63,014 bases of DNA, taken from assembly GCA_040376705.1 (NCBI GenBank), contig JBEIQE010000013.1, positions 1-63,014 of the forward strand. The letters run 5' to 3'. Below, piece after piece: positions 25,262 through 34,623 of this stretch. The DNA is from JBEIQE01 sp040376705. Its GTDB lineage: Bacteria > Pseudomonadota > Alphaproteobacteria > UBA2400. Below the pieces are notes generated by a model. It saw only the letters and a list, made by a program, of their open reading frames with translations. It was not told the origin of the DNA and made no database searches. A program made the translations under genes and the position numbers. Each line of letters starts with the position of its first letter. Position 1 is the stretch's first letter.

Positions 25262-26941
25262 ATGGCAGCACAGTTCATTTACGTGATGAAGGGTCTTTCG
25301 AAGACCTTCCCTGGTGGCAAGCAGGTGCTCAACAATGTGCATCTCTCGTTCTACCCGGATGCCAAAATCGGCGTGCTCGGCGTAAACGGCTCGGGTAAAT
25401 CAACCCTGCTCAAGATCATGGCTGGCCTCGATAAGGAATTCCTTGGCGAAGCCTGGGTGGCCGATGGCGCGCGCGTAGGCTACCTCGAGCAGGAGCCCAA
25501 GCTCGACCCCACCAAGACCGTGGCTGAAAACGTCATGATGGGTCTGAAGGAGCTGAAGGCCACCGTTGATGAATTCAACGAAGTGTCTAACAAGCTGGGC
25601 GAGGTTGAAGATCCGGATGAAATGCAGAAGCTGCTTGACCGTCAGGCCGAGCTGCAGAACGAGATTGAGGCCAAGGACGCCTGGGATCTCGACCGCACCA
25701 TCGAAATCGCCATGGACGCATTGCGCTGCCCGCCCGGCGATTCAGCGGTTGATAAGCTCTCAGGCGGCGAGAAGCGCCGCGTAGCCCTGTGCCGCCTGCT
25801 GCTGGAAAAGCCGGATCTGCTGCTGCTCGACGAACCGACCAACCACTTGGACGCCGAGAGCGTGGCCTGGCTCGAGCATTACCTGCACGATTACAAGGGC
25901 GCTGTGGTGATGATTACCCACGACCGCTACTTCCTTGATAACGTGACCGGCTGGATCCTAGAACTCGACCGCGGTCAGGGCATTCCGTATGAAGGTAACT
26001 ACACCTCGTGGATGGAGCAGAAGCAAAAGCGCATGCAGCACGAGACCGGTGAAGAAGCCAACCGCCAGAAGGCGCTGTCGCGTGAGCTCGAGTGGGTACG
26101 CTCGAGCCCGAAAGCCCGTCAGGCCAAGAGCAAGGCCCGTCTCAAGGCTTATGAAGAGCTCTTGGCACAGAGCCAGCAGGCGCAGGATGGTACCGCGCAG
26201 ATCGTTATCCCGACCCCGCCGCGCCTGGGCGATCTTGTGATCGAAGTGAATGGCCTCAGCAAAGGTTTTGAAGACCGCATGCTGATCGAGAACCTTTCGT
26301 TCAGCCTGCCGCCTGCAGGTATTGTTGGTGTGATCGGCCCCAATGGCGCTGGTAAAACCACCCTCTTCAAGATGATGACTGGCGTTGAAAAGCCGGATGC
26401 CGGCACTGTGCGCATCGGCGATACGGTGAAGATGGGTTATGTCGACCAGAGCCGCGATAGCCTTGATGCCAACAACACCGTCTGGCAGGAAATTTCGGGC
26501 GGTACCGATGTGATGGTGTTTGGCAAGCGTACGCTGCCTTCGCGCGCGTATGTTGGTTCGTTCAACTTCAAGGGCGCCGACCAGCAGAAGAAGGTGGGGC
26601 AGCTCTCAGGCGGTGAGCGCAACCGCGTGCATCTCGCCAAAATGCTGAAGAGCGAAAGCAACGTCATCTTCCTCGACGAACCGACCAACGATCTCGACGT
26701 TGATACACTGCGCGCGCTGGAAGAAGCCTTGGGCAACTTCCCGGGCTGCGTTGTGATCACCTCGCATGACCGCTGGTTCCTCGACCGTCTGGCCACCCAT
26801 ATCCTCGCGTTTGAAGGCGATAGCCATGTTGAGTGGTTTGAAGGTAACTTCGAAGCCTATGAGGCCGACAAGCGCCGCCGTCTGGGTGAAGATGCCACCA
26901 ACCCGCACCGCATGCGCTTCAAAAAGCTCCACGCGGCGTAA
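25262..26941 (+). CDS. ettA: ABC-F translation factor EttA
   Basis: A 559-aa protein with two ABC ATPase domains. Walker A motifs are GVNGSGKST (~40) and GPNGAGKTT (~358), and signatures LSGGEKRR and LSGGERNR lie in the two halves. The arm and interdomain linker match EttA (RSSPKARQAKSKARLKAYEEL). EttA binds the ribosomal E-site and gates elongation by ATP/ADP ratio. The ATG at 25262 is preceded by GGAGG. There are no membrane segments. Confidence 0.93.
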   Translation: MAAQFIYVMKGLSKTFPGGKQVLNNVHLSFYPDAKIGVLGVNGSGKSTLLKIMAGLDKEFLGEAWVADGARVGYLEQEPKLDPTKTVAENVMMGLKELKATVDEFNEVSNKLGEVEDPDEMQKLLDRQAELQNEIEAKDAWDLDRTIEIAMDALRCPPGDSAVDKLSGGEKRRVALCRLLLEKPDLLLLDEPTNHLDAESVAWLEHYLHDYKGAVVMITHDRYFLDNVTGWILELDRGQGIPYEGNYTSWMEQKQKRMQHETGEEANRQKALSRELEWVRSSPKARQAKSKARLKAYEELLAQSQQAQDGTAQIVIPTPPRLGDLVIEVNGLSKGFEDRMLIENLSFSLPPAGIVGVIGPNGAGKTTLFKMMTGVEKPDAGTVRIGDTVKMGYVDQSRDSLDANNTVWQEISGGTDVMVFGKRTLPSRAYVGSFNFKGADQQKKVGQLSGGERNRVHLAKMLKSESNVIFLDEPTNDLDVDTLRALEEALGNFPGCVVITSHDRWFLDRLATHILAFEGDSHVEWFEGNFEAYEADKRRRLGEDATNPHRMRFKKLHAA

Positions 26942-26946
26942 GGGGC

Positions 26947-27483
26947 ATGTTCAAGTTCATTCGCCGTCTCATTACGTGGCTCACGCTGATCTCACTCATT
27001 TTCTGGGCGGGTGTGGCCTGGCACATTGTGAATGTGCAGCCCAAGAGTGACCCGCCTGCAGGTTATCCGGCAAATGTTGCTGAGTGCCGGGTGCGCTGGG
27101 CGCAGCCAATTACCTATACCGAAGTACGCGAAGAGGCCTACCGCCAGTGCGACCGTTATTATGCGCTTATGGGCGACCGCACCGCGCCTTATATGGCGCG
27201 CTTGCGCGAACAGGTGCTCACGCGCCTCACTTCGCTCATCATCCTCGAGTATATGGAAAAGAACCCGCCGCAGCCCGGTGAAACCGTAACCGGTCAGGAT
27301 GTTGTAGCGACGCTGGGCACCAAGCGCATTGCCCAGCTGCTGGTACATGTGGTGACTCATGCAAGCGATCCCTACATGATTGCTGATAAGGCCGAAGCCC
27401 GCTGCCGTATCGAAGAAGTGCGGCGCGTGCAATCGGTCTATGATCTCGCCATGCTCGAGACCAAGTGCCAGCGCCAGCGCTAA
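26947..27483 (+). CDS. Membrane-anchored hypothetical protein
   Basis: A 178-aa protein starting 5 bp after ettA. One N-terminal membrane helix (LITWLTLISLIFWAGVAWHIV) is followed by a helical periplasmic or cytoplasmic domain with four cysteines. No family was recognised. It is probably co-transcribed with ettA. Confidence 0.55.
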   Translation: MFKFIRRLITWLTLISLIFWAGVAWHIVNVQPKSDPPAGYPANVAECRVRWAQPITYTEVREEAYRQCDRYYALMGDRTAPYMARLREQVLTRLTSLIILEYMEKNPPQPGETVTGQDVVATLGTKRIAQLLVHVVTHASDPYMIADKAEARCRIEEVRRVQSVYDLAMLETKCQRQR

Positions 27484-27488
27484 ATTTT

Positions 27489-28520
27489 CTATAATTCGTT
27501 TTTAAGGTAGTTGCTCATACGCTTGGCTTTGGCTGTATCCTGCATTTGGTCGATCATACCTTGGGCCGCTGCAATGATACAGGCCTTCAGCTCAGGCTTC
27601 TTCGTTTCATAGCTCATGTTGAAGAGCTGGCTAATATAGCGGCCACGGGTAGCATCGTCCTGCATATCAAATCGCGCCAGTACTTCAATACAGCGTATGG
27701 CCTGTTCTGGCGGAATGCTCCCTTGGCGACTACATAAGCGCGTGAAATTAGCTATGCAGATTTGTGCCGCAGTCTGGCCATTCCAATCATCTAGCCGGTT
27801 GGCCAGAATCCCATACAGAGCCGTAGGGCCGATTGATTTTTGGCCGACCGCCAGCTCTGCCGCCAGTTCTTGGGTATTCCCAGAGCCTGTATGCTTTTTG
27901 ATTTGCGCTTTGAGTTGATGCTCGAGCTCGCGCACTTCAAGCTTTTTCGCCATTTCGGCTGCTATGCGCGGCGACTGTTTTGCAGGGTCGAGCCCGGCCA
28001 AGGCATGTAGCTGATAGACAGCGTCGTTATTCATATAATGCTTGGTAACAAGGTGGCCCTGTGTGGGGGCAAAATAAATTTGCCATTTCCACTGCGTTGA
28101 CGGCACGATGATGGGCGCCAGTGCCTCAACCGTACTGCCGGTGCTTTCTAGCTGTTCTTTAACCCGACTTGCCAGCTCTTCGCGGTTGTATGAAATCGTA
28201 CCGTTAACTGGCACCATGAGCACGGCATGTTTGGCTGTATGCTGTTTGAAGAAATTATAATTATCCTGCAGGCCCTCGCCAATTCCGCGGTCACCCGAGA
28301 AAACCTCAAGCGAGCGCGGCCCGGCGTGCTTAAGCAGGGCTAGGCCACTGATCTTATCGATAAGCAGCAGCGCACTGCATTGGGCAAAGCCACGGCTGAT
28401 CAAGGGCTTTATCTGTGAGATGGCTTCATGACCTTGCCCAACCTCAATACGGCTGTCATAGTTGTTTGCCGTCTCTTCGAAAAGACTGTGCAAACCGGAT
28501 GCAGTTTCGGGCTGGCTCAT
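27489..28520 (-). CDS. Hypothetical protein
   Basis: A 343-aa soluble protein. The N-terminal ~160 residues look like an alpha/beta domain (CSALLLIDKISGLALLKHAG, HAVLMVPVNGTISY). The C-terminal half is helical (QSPRIAAEMAKKLEVRELEHQLKAQIKK might form a coiled coil). There is no signal peptide or known motif. It converges on the ettA partner with only 5 bp between stops. Confidence 0.55.
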   Translation of the reverse strand: MSQPETASGLHSLFEETANNYDSRIEVGQGHEAISQIKPLISRGFAQCSALLLIDKISGLALLKHAGPRSLEVFSGDRGIGEGLQDNYNFFKQHTAKHAVLMVPVNGTISYNREELASRVKEQLESTGSTVEALAPIIVPSTQWKWQIYFAPTQGHLVTKHYMNNDAVYQLHALAGLDPAKQSPRIAAEMAKKLEVRELEHQLKAQIKKHTGSGNTQELAAELAVGQKSIGPTALYGILANRLDDWNGQTAAQICIANFTRLCSRQGSIPPEQAIRCIEVLARFDMQDDATRGRYISQLFNMSYETKKPELKACIIAAAQGMIDQMQDTAKAKRMSNYLKNEL

Positions 28521-28591
28521 GGGGCTAGCTTAGACTTTTGTGATTTTCGAGTGCAATTGAATAACTTAGTTAACAGCCGAGAATTCACCGA

Positions 28592-29257
28592 CTATTGGGT
28601 GAGCGACATACTGGTCTGCTCGGCCTTGCCCGAATTGGCCTCAAGCGCCATATGCAGGGTTTTATTGATCTTCTCGATCACGGGCCTGATGCTTTCGGGC
28701 TCGGTCAGGCCTTCGAGTGATTGCACCTCAAGCACCAGCAGGCGGCTATGGCTGGCCACGCGGCCAATGTGGTGGTCAAGCCGGCGGTTGAGGCCTTCTA
28801 CATAATCGGCGCTTACGCTGGCTTCCATATCGCGGCCACGGCGCGCGATGCGCTTGAGCAGATATTGCGTATCAGCTGAGAGGTGAATGTAGAGATCAGC
28901 CGGCGGCAGCTGTGCAGCAATACCATCGAGCAGGTCGTCTGCCATCAGCCGCTCATCCATGCGCAAGGGTGCCATATCGTGATAGGCCTTGAGCAGTGGC
29001 ACCGAGGCATCGAGGGCTATAGTGTTTTCATGTGCGCTGTGCAGCTTCAGGCTGTGCAGGTAATCGAGCGCAAAGAAGCAGCACTTCTCCAGCGCAAACT
29101 TGGGCGGGTTGCCATAGAAGTCTTCAAGATAGGGGTGCTGCTGCACCGGCTCGTAAATCGGCTTGGCGCCGTAGTAGGCCAGCAGGTTTAAAAGAGTCGT
29201 CTTGCCTGCGCCCAACGGCCCGCAAATCTCAATGCGTGCCTTGGGCCAGTTCAGCAT
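28592..29257 (-). CDS. Deoxynucleoside kinase-family protein
   Basis: The 221-aa protein has a P-loop GPLGAGKTTLLNLL at the start, ALDASVPLLKAYH, and a lid region RRGRDMEASVSADYVEGLNRRL. This fits dNK/dGK-type kinases that phosphorylate deoxynucleosides in salvage. The substrate cannot be read from the sequence. The start overlaps the mscL stop by one base (TAATG), so the two are coupled. Confidence 0.82.
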   Translation of the reverse strand: MLNWPKARIEICGPLGAGKTTLLNLLAYYGAKPIYEPVQQHPYLEDFYGNPPKFALEKCCFFALDYLHSLKLHSAHENTIALDASVPLLKAYHDMAPLRMDERLMADDLLDGIAAQLPPADLYIHLSADTQYLLKRIARRGRDMEASVSADYVEGLNRRLDHHIGRVASHSRLLVLEVQSLEGLTEPESIRPVIEKINKTLHMALEANSGKAEQTSMSLTQ

Positions 29258-29697
29258 TATTTCTTGGCCAACAGGTCGCGAATTTCGCTGAGCAGCTCTT
29301 CGGTTTTGGTCGGCGGCGGGGGCGGCGCGGCAGCGGCGGCGGCATCATCCGCCTTCTTGATCTTGTTGACCACCTTCACCAGCCAGAACACGGCCCAGGC
29401 GACCAGCAGGAACTTGATGATGGCATTAATGAACAGGCCGTAATTGATAGTGGGCGCGCCCGCATCCTGCGCCGCCTTGAGGGTGGGGTAGGTTTCGCCG
29501 TTCAGGGCGATGAAGAAGCTCGAAAAGTCGAGACCGCCCATGGCCCAGCCGATGGGGGGCATGACCACATCCTGTACCAGTGAGGTTACAATGGCGGTAA
29601 AGGCAGCACCCATGATGATACCGACCGCTAGGTCGATGACATTGCCGCGGCTGATGAATGACTTGAATTCAGTCACGGTGTTTTTAACGAAATTCAT
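29257..29697 (-). CDS. mscL: Large-conductance mechanosensitive channel
   Basis: The ATG at 29697 follows GGAGC and gives 146 aa. TM1 is VIDLAVGIIMGAAFTAIV, the periplasmic loop lies at ~60-85, and TM2 is FINAIIKFLLVAWAVFWLV. A Pro-rich linker and an amphipathic C-terminal helix (EELLSEIRDLLAKK) follow. It opens on membrane tension to release solutes during osmotic downshock. Confidence 0.95.
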   Translation of the reverse strand: MNFVKNTVTEFKSFISRGNVIDLAVGIIMGAAFTAIVTSLVQDVVMPPIGWAMGGLDFSSFFIALNGETYPTLKAAQDAGAPTINYGLFINAIIKFLLVAWAVFWLVKVVNKIKKADDAAAAAAPPPPPTKTEELLSEIRDLLAKK

Positions 29698-29820
29698 GGG
29701 AGCTCCTGAGGCTTTAGACAGCAAGAGGCTACCTCGGGCAACCGCAAAGGGGAAGCTGCGCGCAGGCGTACCAGCGATAAAAGCTGTGGATAAAACGACG
29801 GGTCAAAAGTGTGGCGCTTG

Positions 29821-30447
29821 TTAGCGTGCGCCCGTCTTGGCGCGCAGGCGTGCCAGCAGGGCTTCAACCTGACCGCCACCGCTCTGGATAATCGAGGCAA
29901 ATTCCGAGCGCTGGGTAATGCTCATGCTCACCTGCTCGATAATCACATCGCTTACACGCGGCTTGCCATCGGCACCCGTGGTGACTTTCCAGTCAACCGC
30001 TACCGGCTGCGGGTTGCGGGTGAGGTTGATGCGGGTTGAAACAATCGCGTCCTCGCCATCCTGACGCACATTGCCAACCGAGAGGGTTTCACCCGAATAC
30101 TGACTGAAGCGGTTGGCGTAAATGCCAACAATGTAATCGCCAAACAGCTTGAGGTATTCGGTCTGCTGCTCAGGCGTGGCGGTGCGCCAGTAGCGGCCGA
30201 GCACAAATTTGGCGATGCCATCGAAGTCGAAGTTCTGCTGCAGGATACCGTGGAAGGTTTCGCGGATCTGCGCATCCGTGCGGTCAGGTGCAGCGAGTGT
30301 TGAAATGGCTTGTGCAGCCATACCGTCGACCAGCGTTTTGGCAGCATCCGGCGTTACAGCCGCATGGGCTGGCAGGGTAACTCCAAGGGAGATCAGCCCG
30401 AGAGCGACCAGACCCAGAGTTTTGTGCAGCACCGTACGACGTAACAT
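29821..30447 (-). CDS. mlaC: MlaC-like periplasmic phospholipid carrier
   Basis: The 208-aa protein has a signal peptide ending AHA. The family core is FDFDGIAKFVLGRYWRTATPEQQTEYLKLF and VDWKVT...RVSDVIIEQVSMSITQRSEF. MlaC shuttles phospholipids between the outer-membrane MlaA complex and the inner-membrane MlaFEDB transporter. It lies 32 bp after mlaA. The MlaFED genes are not in the window. Confidence 0.92.
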   Translation of the reverse strand: MLRRTVLHKTLGLVALGLISLGVTLPAHAAVTPDAAKTLVDGMAAQAISTLAAPDRTDAQIRETFHGILQQNFDFDGIAKFVLGRYWRTATPEQQTEYLKLFGDYIVGIYANRFSQYSGETLSVGNVRQDGEDAIVSTRINLTRNPQPVAVDWKVTTGADGKPRVSDVIIEQVSMSITQRSEFASIIQSGGGQVEALLARLRAKTGAR

Positions 30448-30479
30448 TCAGGACTCCGCTTCAAACAACCGTTAAGAGC

Positions 30480-31205
30480 TTAATCGGCCAGCTGTGCCTT
30501 GATTTCGGCAGCGCGGCTCTGGGCAAACAGGCTCCTGAATGCAGCATACGGGTCCAGCGAGTTCTTGCGAGTATCGCGAATTGCCGCATCATAGGCTGCG
30601 CGGGTGTCGAGATAGCGCAAACCGCTCACAATCATGAGCTGACCGTCAATTTCGTTATTGTCGGCGAGAATGCGAACTGGATCGGCATACCAGTCTACGC
30701 CGCGGCCAATGCCGTCACGCAGGCTCGAGGGGCCGATGAGCGGCAGTACCAGGTAGAAACCGGGCTCGGCGCCCCAGCTGGCAAGGGTGATGCCAAAATC
30801 GGTCGGCTCATACTTGAGACCGGCATGGCTCGCAATGTCGGCAATACCGCCAACACCGGCAACCGTATTGACCATGAAGCGGCCGGCAGCAGTGCCAAAG
30901 CCGTCGATATTGCCCTGCAGCAGCTTGTTCATGGCGATAATCGGCAACTCGAGGTTACGGAAGAAGTTGCGGATCACATCCTGGAACGGGCTGGGCACGG
31001 CCTCGCGATAGACATAAGAGGCAGGGCCGGTGATCAGGTAGTCGATACCGGTATTCACGCCGTAAACAGCACGGTTAAGGCCTTCAAGCGGATCGGCAAT
31101 TTCGGCTGACTGGTAGTCGGCGCTGGTGCTCGCGCAACCGGGCAGCAGGATGAGGGCAGCGAGCAGCGAGAGGAGCGGGAGTTTGGTGAGGCGTGCTACG
31201 GTCAT
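30480..31205 (-). CDS. mlaA: MlaA/VacJ outer-membrane lipoprotein
   Basis: The 241-aa protein has a lipobox (LILLPGC) and the VacJ core: DPLEGLNRAVYGVNTGIDYL, NFFRNLELPIIAMNKLLQG, YEPTDFGITLASWG, LPLIGPSSLRDGIGR. It extracts misplaced phospholipids from the outer leaflet. It is the first gene of mlaA-mlaC. The 297 bp upstream holds the metF leader on the other strand; no clear promoter was picked. Confidence 0.95.
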   Translation of the reverse strand: MTVARLTKLPLLSLLAALILLPGCASTSADYQSAEIADPLEGLNRAVYGVNTGIDYLITGPASYVYREAVPSPFQDVIRNFFRNLELPIIAMNKLLQGNIDGFGTAAGRFMVNTVAGVGGIADIASHAGLKYEPTDFGITLASWGAEPGFYLVLPLIGPSSLRDGIGRGVDWYADPVRILADNNEIDGQLMIVSGLRYLDTRAAYDAAIRDTRKNSLDPYAAFRSLFAQSRAAEIKAQLAD

Positions 31206-31396
31206 GGCGATCGAATCCGACAGAAAAAGAGGTCCTAATTAACATATACGCACCAGCACCTTGCCAGAGTATTACCGGACGGAATTTATCCACTAATTTT
31301 CTGCACTTGTGCTGTTACGGCTGCTTGGGACATCACTTAACATTCACATGCCGCGATTCCCATACCGCGTAGCGCCTCTATCGACTCTTCATATCA

Positions 31397-31449
31397 ACTG
31401 TGGCAAATATGCTGCGATTACTCGCGGGTGTGTGCAGCAAAGCCACAGT
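31397..31449 (+). ncRNA. Structured leader candidate upstream of metF
   Basis: ACTGTGGC (31397-31404) pairs with GCCACAGT (31442-31449), and inside it GCTGC (31411-31415) pairs with GCAGC (31434-31438), leaving an asymmetric 6x3 internal loop and an 18-nt apical loop. It lies about 50 nt before metF. It does not match the SAM-II or SAH riboswitch patterns I know. It may be a regulatory leader or a plain hairpin. Confidence 0.4.
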
Positions 31450-31502
31450 GAGTTACAGAGAAATACTGGCACAAACCCCATCTTTTAAGTAAGCATTCTT
31501 TC

Positions 31503-32435
31503 ATGTCGACGACCGCCCCTTCTACCGCCCCGCTCACTGCCCCACTCACTGTAAGCTTCGAGTTCTTCCCGCCTAAAACTAAGGCACTCGAGATTTCCCT
31601 GTGGCACGCCACCGAGATCCTCAAGGCGTTTGACCCTACTTTCGTGTCGGTCACTTATGGTGCAGGCGGCACCACCCGCGCCCGCACGCATGACATCGTC
31701 ACCCGCCTGCAGGATGAAAACGGCCTTAAGGCAGCGGCGCACCTTACCTGCGTGGGCGCCACCCGCGAAGAGATCGATGAAATTGCCAAGAGCTACTGGC
31801 AGAGCGGCATCAAGCATATTGTGGCCCTGCGTGGCGACCCGCCGGGCGGCATGGACGCGGCCTATCAGCCGCATCCGGGTGGTTACGCTTATGCGGATGA
31901 TCTGGTGGCGGGCCTCATCAAAATCGCGCCGTTCGAGCTGAGCGTGGCGGCCTATCCTGAAGTGCACCCTACAGCGCTGTCAGCCGCAGCGGATATCGAG
32001 AACCTCAAGCGCAAGGTTGATGCTGGCGCGGTGCGTGCCATCAGCCAGTTCTTCTTTGATAATGACAAGTTCTTCGCCTTCCGCGACAAGGCCTATAAGG
32101 CGGGTGTGCGCGTGCCGATCATCCCCGGTATTCTGCCCATCACCAATTTTGCCAAAGCGCAGGAATTTGCGAGCAAGTGCAACGCCACCATTCCGGCCAG
32201 TTACCACCAGCTGTTTGCCGGCCACGATACAGCCCCCACTTACGTAAAGCAGCAGACAGCGGTTGAAGCCGCAGTTGAGCAGTGCCAGGAGCTGCGCGCA
32301 GGTGGTTGCCAGCACATTCACTTCTATACCCTCAACAAGGCCGACCTTGTGGCGCGCATCTGCCAGCAGATGGGTATGGCCAAAGAGCTGGTGCTTGAGG
32401 ACGAAGTGGTGGTTGAAAGCCGCCGCGCGCTATGA
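31503..32435 (+). CDS. metF: 5,10-methylenetetrahydrofolate reductase
   Basis: The 310-aa flavoenzyme makes 5-methyl-THF for MetH, encoded 2 kb downstream. Motifs: VSFEFFPPKT, VSVTYGAGGTTR, KHIVALRGDPPGG, AISQFFFD, VPIIPGILPI, and HIHFYTLNKADL. The upstream Shine-Dalgarno is weak. It overlaps the next gene by four bases (ATGA). Confidence 0.97.
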   Translation: MSTTAPSTAPLTAPLTVSFEFFPPKTKALEISLWHATEILKAFDPTFVSVTYGAGGTTRARTHDIVTRLQDENGLKAAAHLTCVGATREEIDEIAKSYWQSGIKHIVALRGDPPGGMDAAYQPHPGGYAYADDLVAGLIKIAPFELSVAAYPEVHPTALSAAADIENLKRKVDAGAVRAISQFFFDNDKFFAFRDKAYKAGVRVPIIPGILPITNFAKAQEFASKCNATIPASYHQLFAGHDTAPTYVKQQTAVEAAVEQCQELRAGGCQHIHFYTLNKADLVARICQQMGMAKELVLEDEVVVESRRAL

Positions 32436-33256
32436 GTATCAACACTAAGGTACTGGTGTATGTTTCGCCCCAGGTATCCAAAGTTTTTAATCTGCAGCTT
32501 CTGCTGAGCCGCTCCATTCTCTGCGATACAGGCATCAGTCGCCAGATGGTGGGGGCGCAGCATCTGCAAAGCGCTATGGATGATGATGTTGCGCTCTTCA
32601 TTCTTCCCGGGGCAAGGGCCAGTAGTACCTACCGCGATGAGTTGAGCGGTAAAAACCTCAGGCATCTTAAAGCCCACATGGACCGCGGCATGAAGGTTCT
32701 CGGATTCTGTGCGGGTGCTTATGTGTTTTCAAGGCAGTTTGATTATACTTTTTATGATGAGAATGACGGTTCGGTTCTTGAGCATCGTCAGGTTACATCG
32801 CCTCTGGGCATGATTGACGCGCATTCATATGGTCCGGATTTGAGGCTTTATGAGCCGCAGGCAGCCGATGGCTCGTTACAGCTTTATAATGCTGCGACGC
32901 TTGATTTTAACGGCATGTCGACCAAGGCGCTCGTATGCAAGGCTCCCAGTTTCAAGCAATATAATCCCGAGCAGTGCGAAGCTCTGGCGACATATGGTGC
33001 CACAGGTGAGGCTGCCATTCTACGGTTCAAGTATGGAGAAAACGGTGGCGGCATTCTCTGCGGGCCATCGATTGAGGTCGGCGGTGAGCTTTTGACCTAT
33101 TACGTGCCAGAGAATATGCAAAATCCGCAGGTACAAAAAACAGTTACTGAGTTGAATGCGACGCGAGAGTCTCGGCGCGAACTGATTGCGCAGGTTTTCG
33201 GCGAATTGCTTCCGCAAGCGGCTCCGCAGATCCGCCACAACCTCGGCCTCACGTAA
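32432..33256 (+). CDS. BPL_N / glutamine-amidotransferase-like protein
   Basis: The 274-aa protein resembles the stand-alone N-terminal domain of eukaryotic biotin-protein ligase, a class-I GATase-like fold. It has ALFILPGARASSTYRDEL and a nucleophile-elbow VLGFCAGAY with Cys93. ILRFKYGENGGGILCGPSIEV follows. It lacks the ligase catalytic domain, so the reaction is unknown. It is translationally coupled to metF, which links it to one-carbon metabolism by position only. Confidence 0.65.
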   Translation: MSINTKVLVYVSPQVSKVFNLQLLLSRSILCDTGISRQMVGAQHLQSAMDDDVALFILPGARASSTYRDELSGKNLRHLKAHMDRGMKVLGFCAGAYVFSRQFDYTFYDENDGSVLEHRQVTSPLGMIDAHSYGPDLRLYEPQAADGSLQLYNAATLDFNGMSTKALVCKAPSFKQYNPEQCEALATYGATGEAAILRFKYGENGGGILCGPSIEVGGELLTYYVPENMQNPQVQKTVTELNATRESRRELIAQVFGELLPQAAPQIRHNLGLT

Positions 33257-33257
33257 A

Positions 33258-34013
33258 TTGGAAGAGCTGCTCATCCCGGCTGCGCTGTTCTTTGTAGCGC
33301 TGGTGGCTGGCGCAGTGGATGCGATAGCGGGCGGGGGCGGGTTGCTCACCATTCCGGCGCTCATGTTTGCGGGTCTGCCGCCTGCAATGGCGCTTGGTAC
33401 CAACAAGCTGCAGGGCACTTTTGGTGCGTTTATCGCGGCACTGCATTTCTGGCGTGCGGGCGAGATCAAGCTGCACGAGATCAAATGGGCGGCACTCATA
33501 GCACTGGTCGGCGGTGCTTTGGGTGGTTTGATGGTCTCTTATATCGAGCCCGCCTTTTTGCAAAAAGCCATACCGGTGGTTCTGGTAGTGGTGGCGCTGT
33601 ATGTGCTGCTCTCACCGCGCATTAGCGACGTGGACAGCCATGCGCGTATGCAGCTTTCGCTCTATAGCCTCACCCTTGTGCCGCTGATTGGTTTTTATGA
33701 TGGATTTTTAGGCCCCGGCACCGGTTCGTTCTTTGCCATTTCGCTGGTCTCGCTGGTGGGCTGGAACCTGCGGCGCGCCACTGCTCACGCCAAGCTGCTT
33801 AACTTCTGCACCAATATATCCGCCCTGACAGCGATGATCTACGCAGGCCATGTGGTATGGCTCTTGGGCGCGGTGATGATTGCAGGGCAGCTGGTGGGCT
33901 CATCCATCGGCGCACATATGGTTATTAAAGGCGGCACCCGCCTGATCAAGCCCATGCTGGTGAGCATGTGCCTTATCATGAGTGCAGTGCTTATTTATAA
34001 ATACTGGCTTTAG
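33258..34013 (+). CDS. TauE/SafE-family (TSUP) permease
   Basis: About 251 aa from a TTG at 33258 just after the previous stop; longer starts would lie inside the preceding gene. It is a polytopic membrane protein with the family's duplicated motif: GAVDAIAGGGGLLTIPALM and FYDGFLGPGTGSFFAISLV. TSUP members export sulfite, sulfoacetate or other organic anions. The substrate is unknown; the sulphur/methionine neighbourhood is suggestive only. Confidence 0.85.
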   Translation: MEELLIPAALFFVALVAGAVDAIAGGGGLLTIPALMFAGLPPAMALGTNKLQGTFGAFIAALHFWRAGEIKLHEIKWAALIALVGGALGGLMVSYIEPAFLQKAIPVVLVVVALYVLLSPRISDVDSHARMQLSLYSLTLVPLIGFYDGFLGPGTGSFFAISLVSLVGWNLRRATAHAKLLNFCTNISALTAMIYAGHVVWLLGAVMIAGQLVGSSIGAHMVIKGGTRLIKPMLVSMCLIMSAVLIYKYWL

Positions 34014-34531
34014 GTTGCGTGCCAATGTGGAGCGCGCTGGCGTGGGGCATTGGGGCTATGTGTTTCAAAACGCATACCTTCGGCATCACGCATGGTGCGG
34101 GCAAGACTGCGTATGACATTAGCCCATTGGCCGCCTGCAATATCACTAGCAACAAACGGTAGCTTTTCAAGACCAGCTGTGGGATGCGCACCTTTAATCG
34201 CCTCGCGGTCGGTGCAGATCGCGTTAAACAAAGGTATGCGTTCTCCGGCATCCGAAACGGGGCTGCTCTGCATATAGGCAACCACACGAACGCTATCCCA
34301 TCTGCGGGCGGTGCGGTCAGGCACTGAGGCATTTTTATCCATCTCAAGGAAAGAGCATAGCACCAGGCACTCACGCTCACCCATGGCATAAGAAGCTTTT
34401 TTCTGGTTGGTACCACCACCATCCTTGCCAAGGCGTTCAATCAGGAAGGCAATGTCTCTGGCTAGCAGCAGGCTGGCATCTTCCTGCGGGGCGGTAAAGG
34501 GTTTGGCGGCTGCCTGAGCTGGACCTGTCAT
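34010..34531 (-). CDS. Hypothetical protein
   Basis: The ATG at 34531 follows GGAGA and gives 173 aa (MTGPAQAAAKPFTAPQED...PHWHAT). It is soluble with no signal peptide. It includes RDIAFLIERLGKDGGGTNQK and VRSLARTMRDAEGM-like helices. No family was recognised. Its stop overlaps the TSUP gene's end by 4 bp, and it is divergent from metH. Confidence 0.5.
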   Translation of the reverse strand: MTGPAQAAAKPFTAPQEDASLLLARDIAFLIERLGKDGGGTNQKKASYAMGERECLVLCSFLEMDKNASVPDRTARRWDSVRVVAYMQSSPVSDAGERIPLFNAICTDREAIKGAHPTAGLEKLPFVASDIAGGQWANVIRSLARTMRDAEGMRFETHSPNAPRQRAPHWHAT

Positions 34532-34623
34532 TTGGTATCTCCGTATTGTAGGGGTCTTAAGTAGCAAGGGCAGCCTTATTAAAGCCAGTGGAAAAGCATG
34601 TAATATTGTTTTAAAAGGGCCAG

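Noticed and set aside
34568..34623. Cobalamin riboswitch before metH
   Set aside because: The upstream gap is only 56 bp and contains no B12-box-like sequence or room for the fold.
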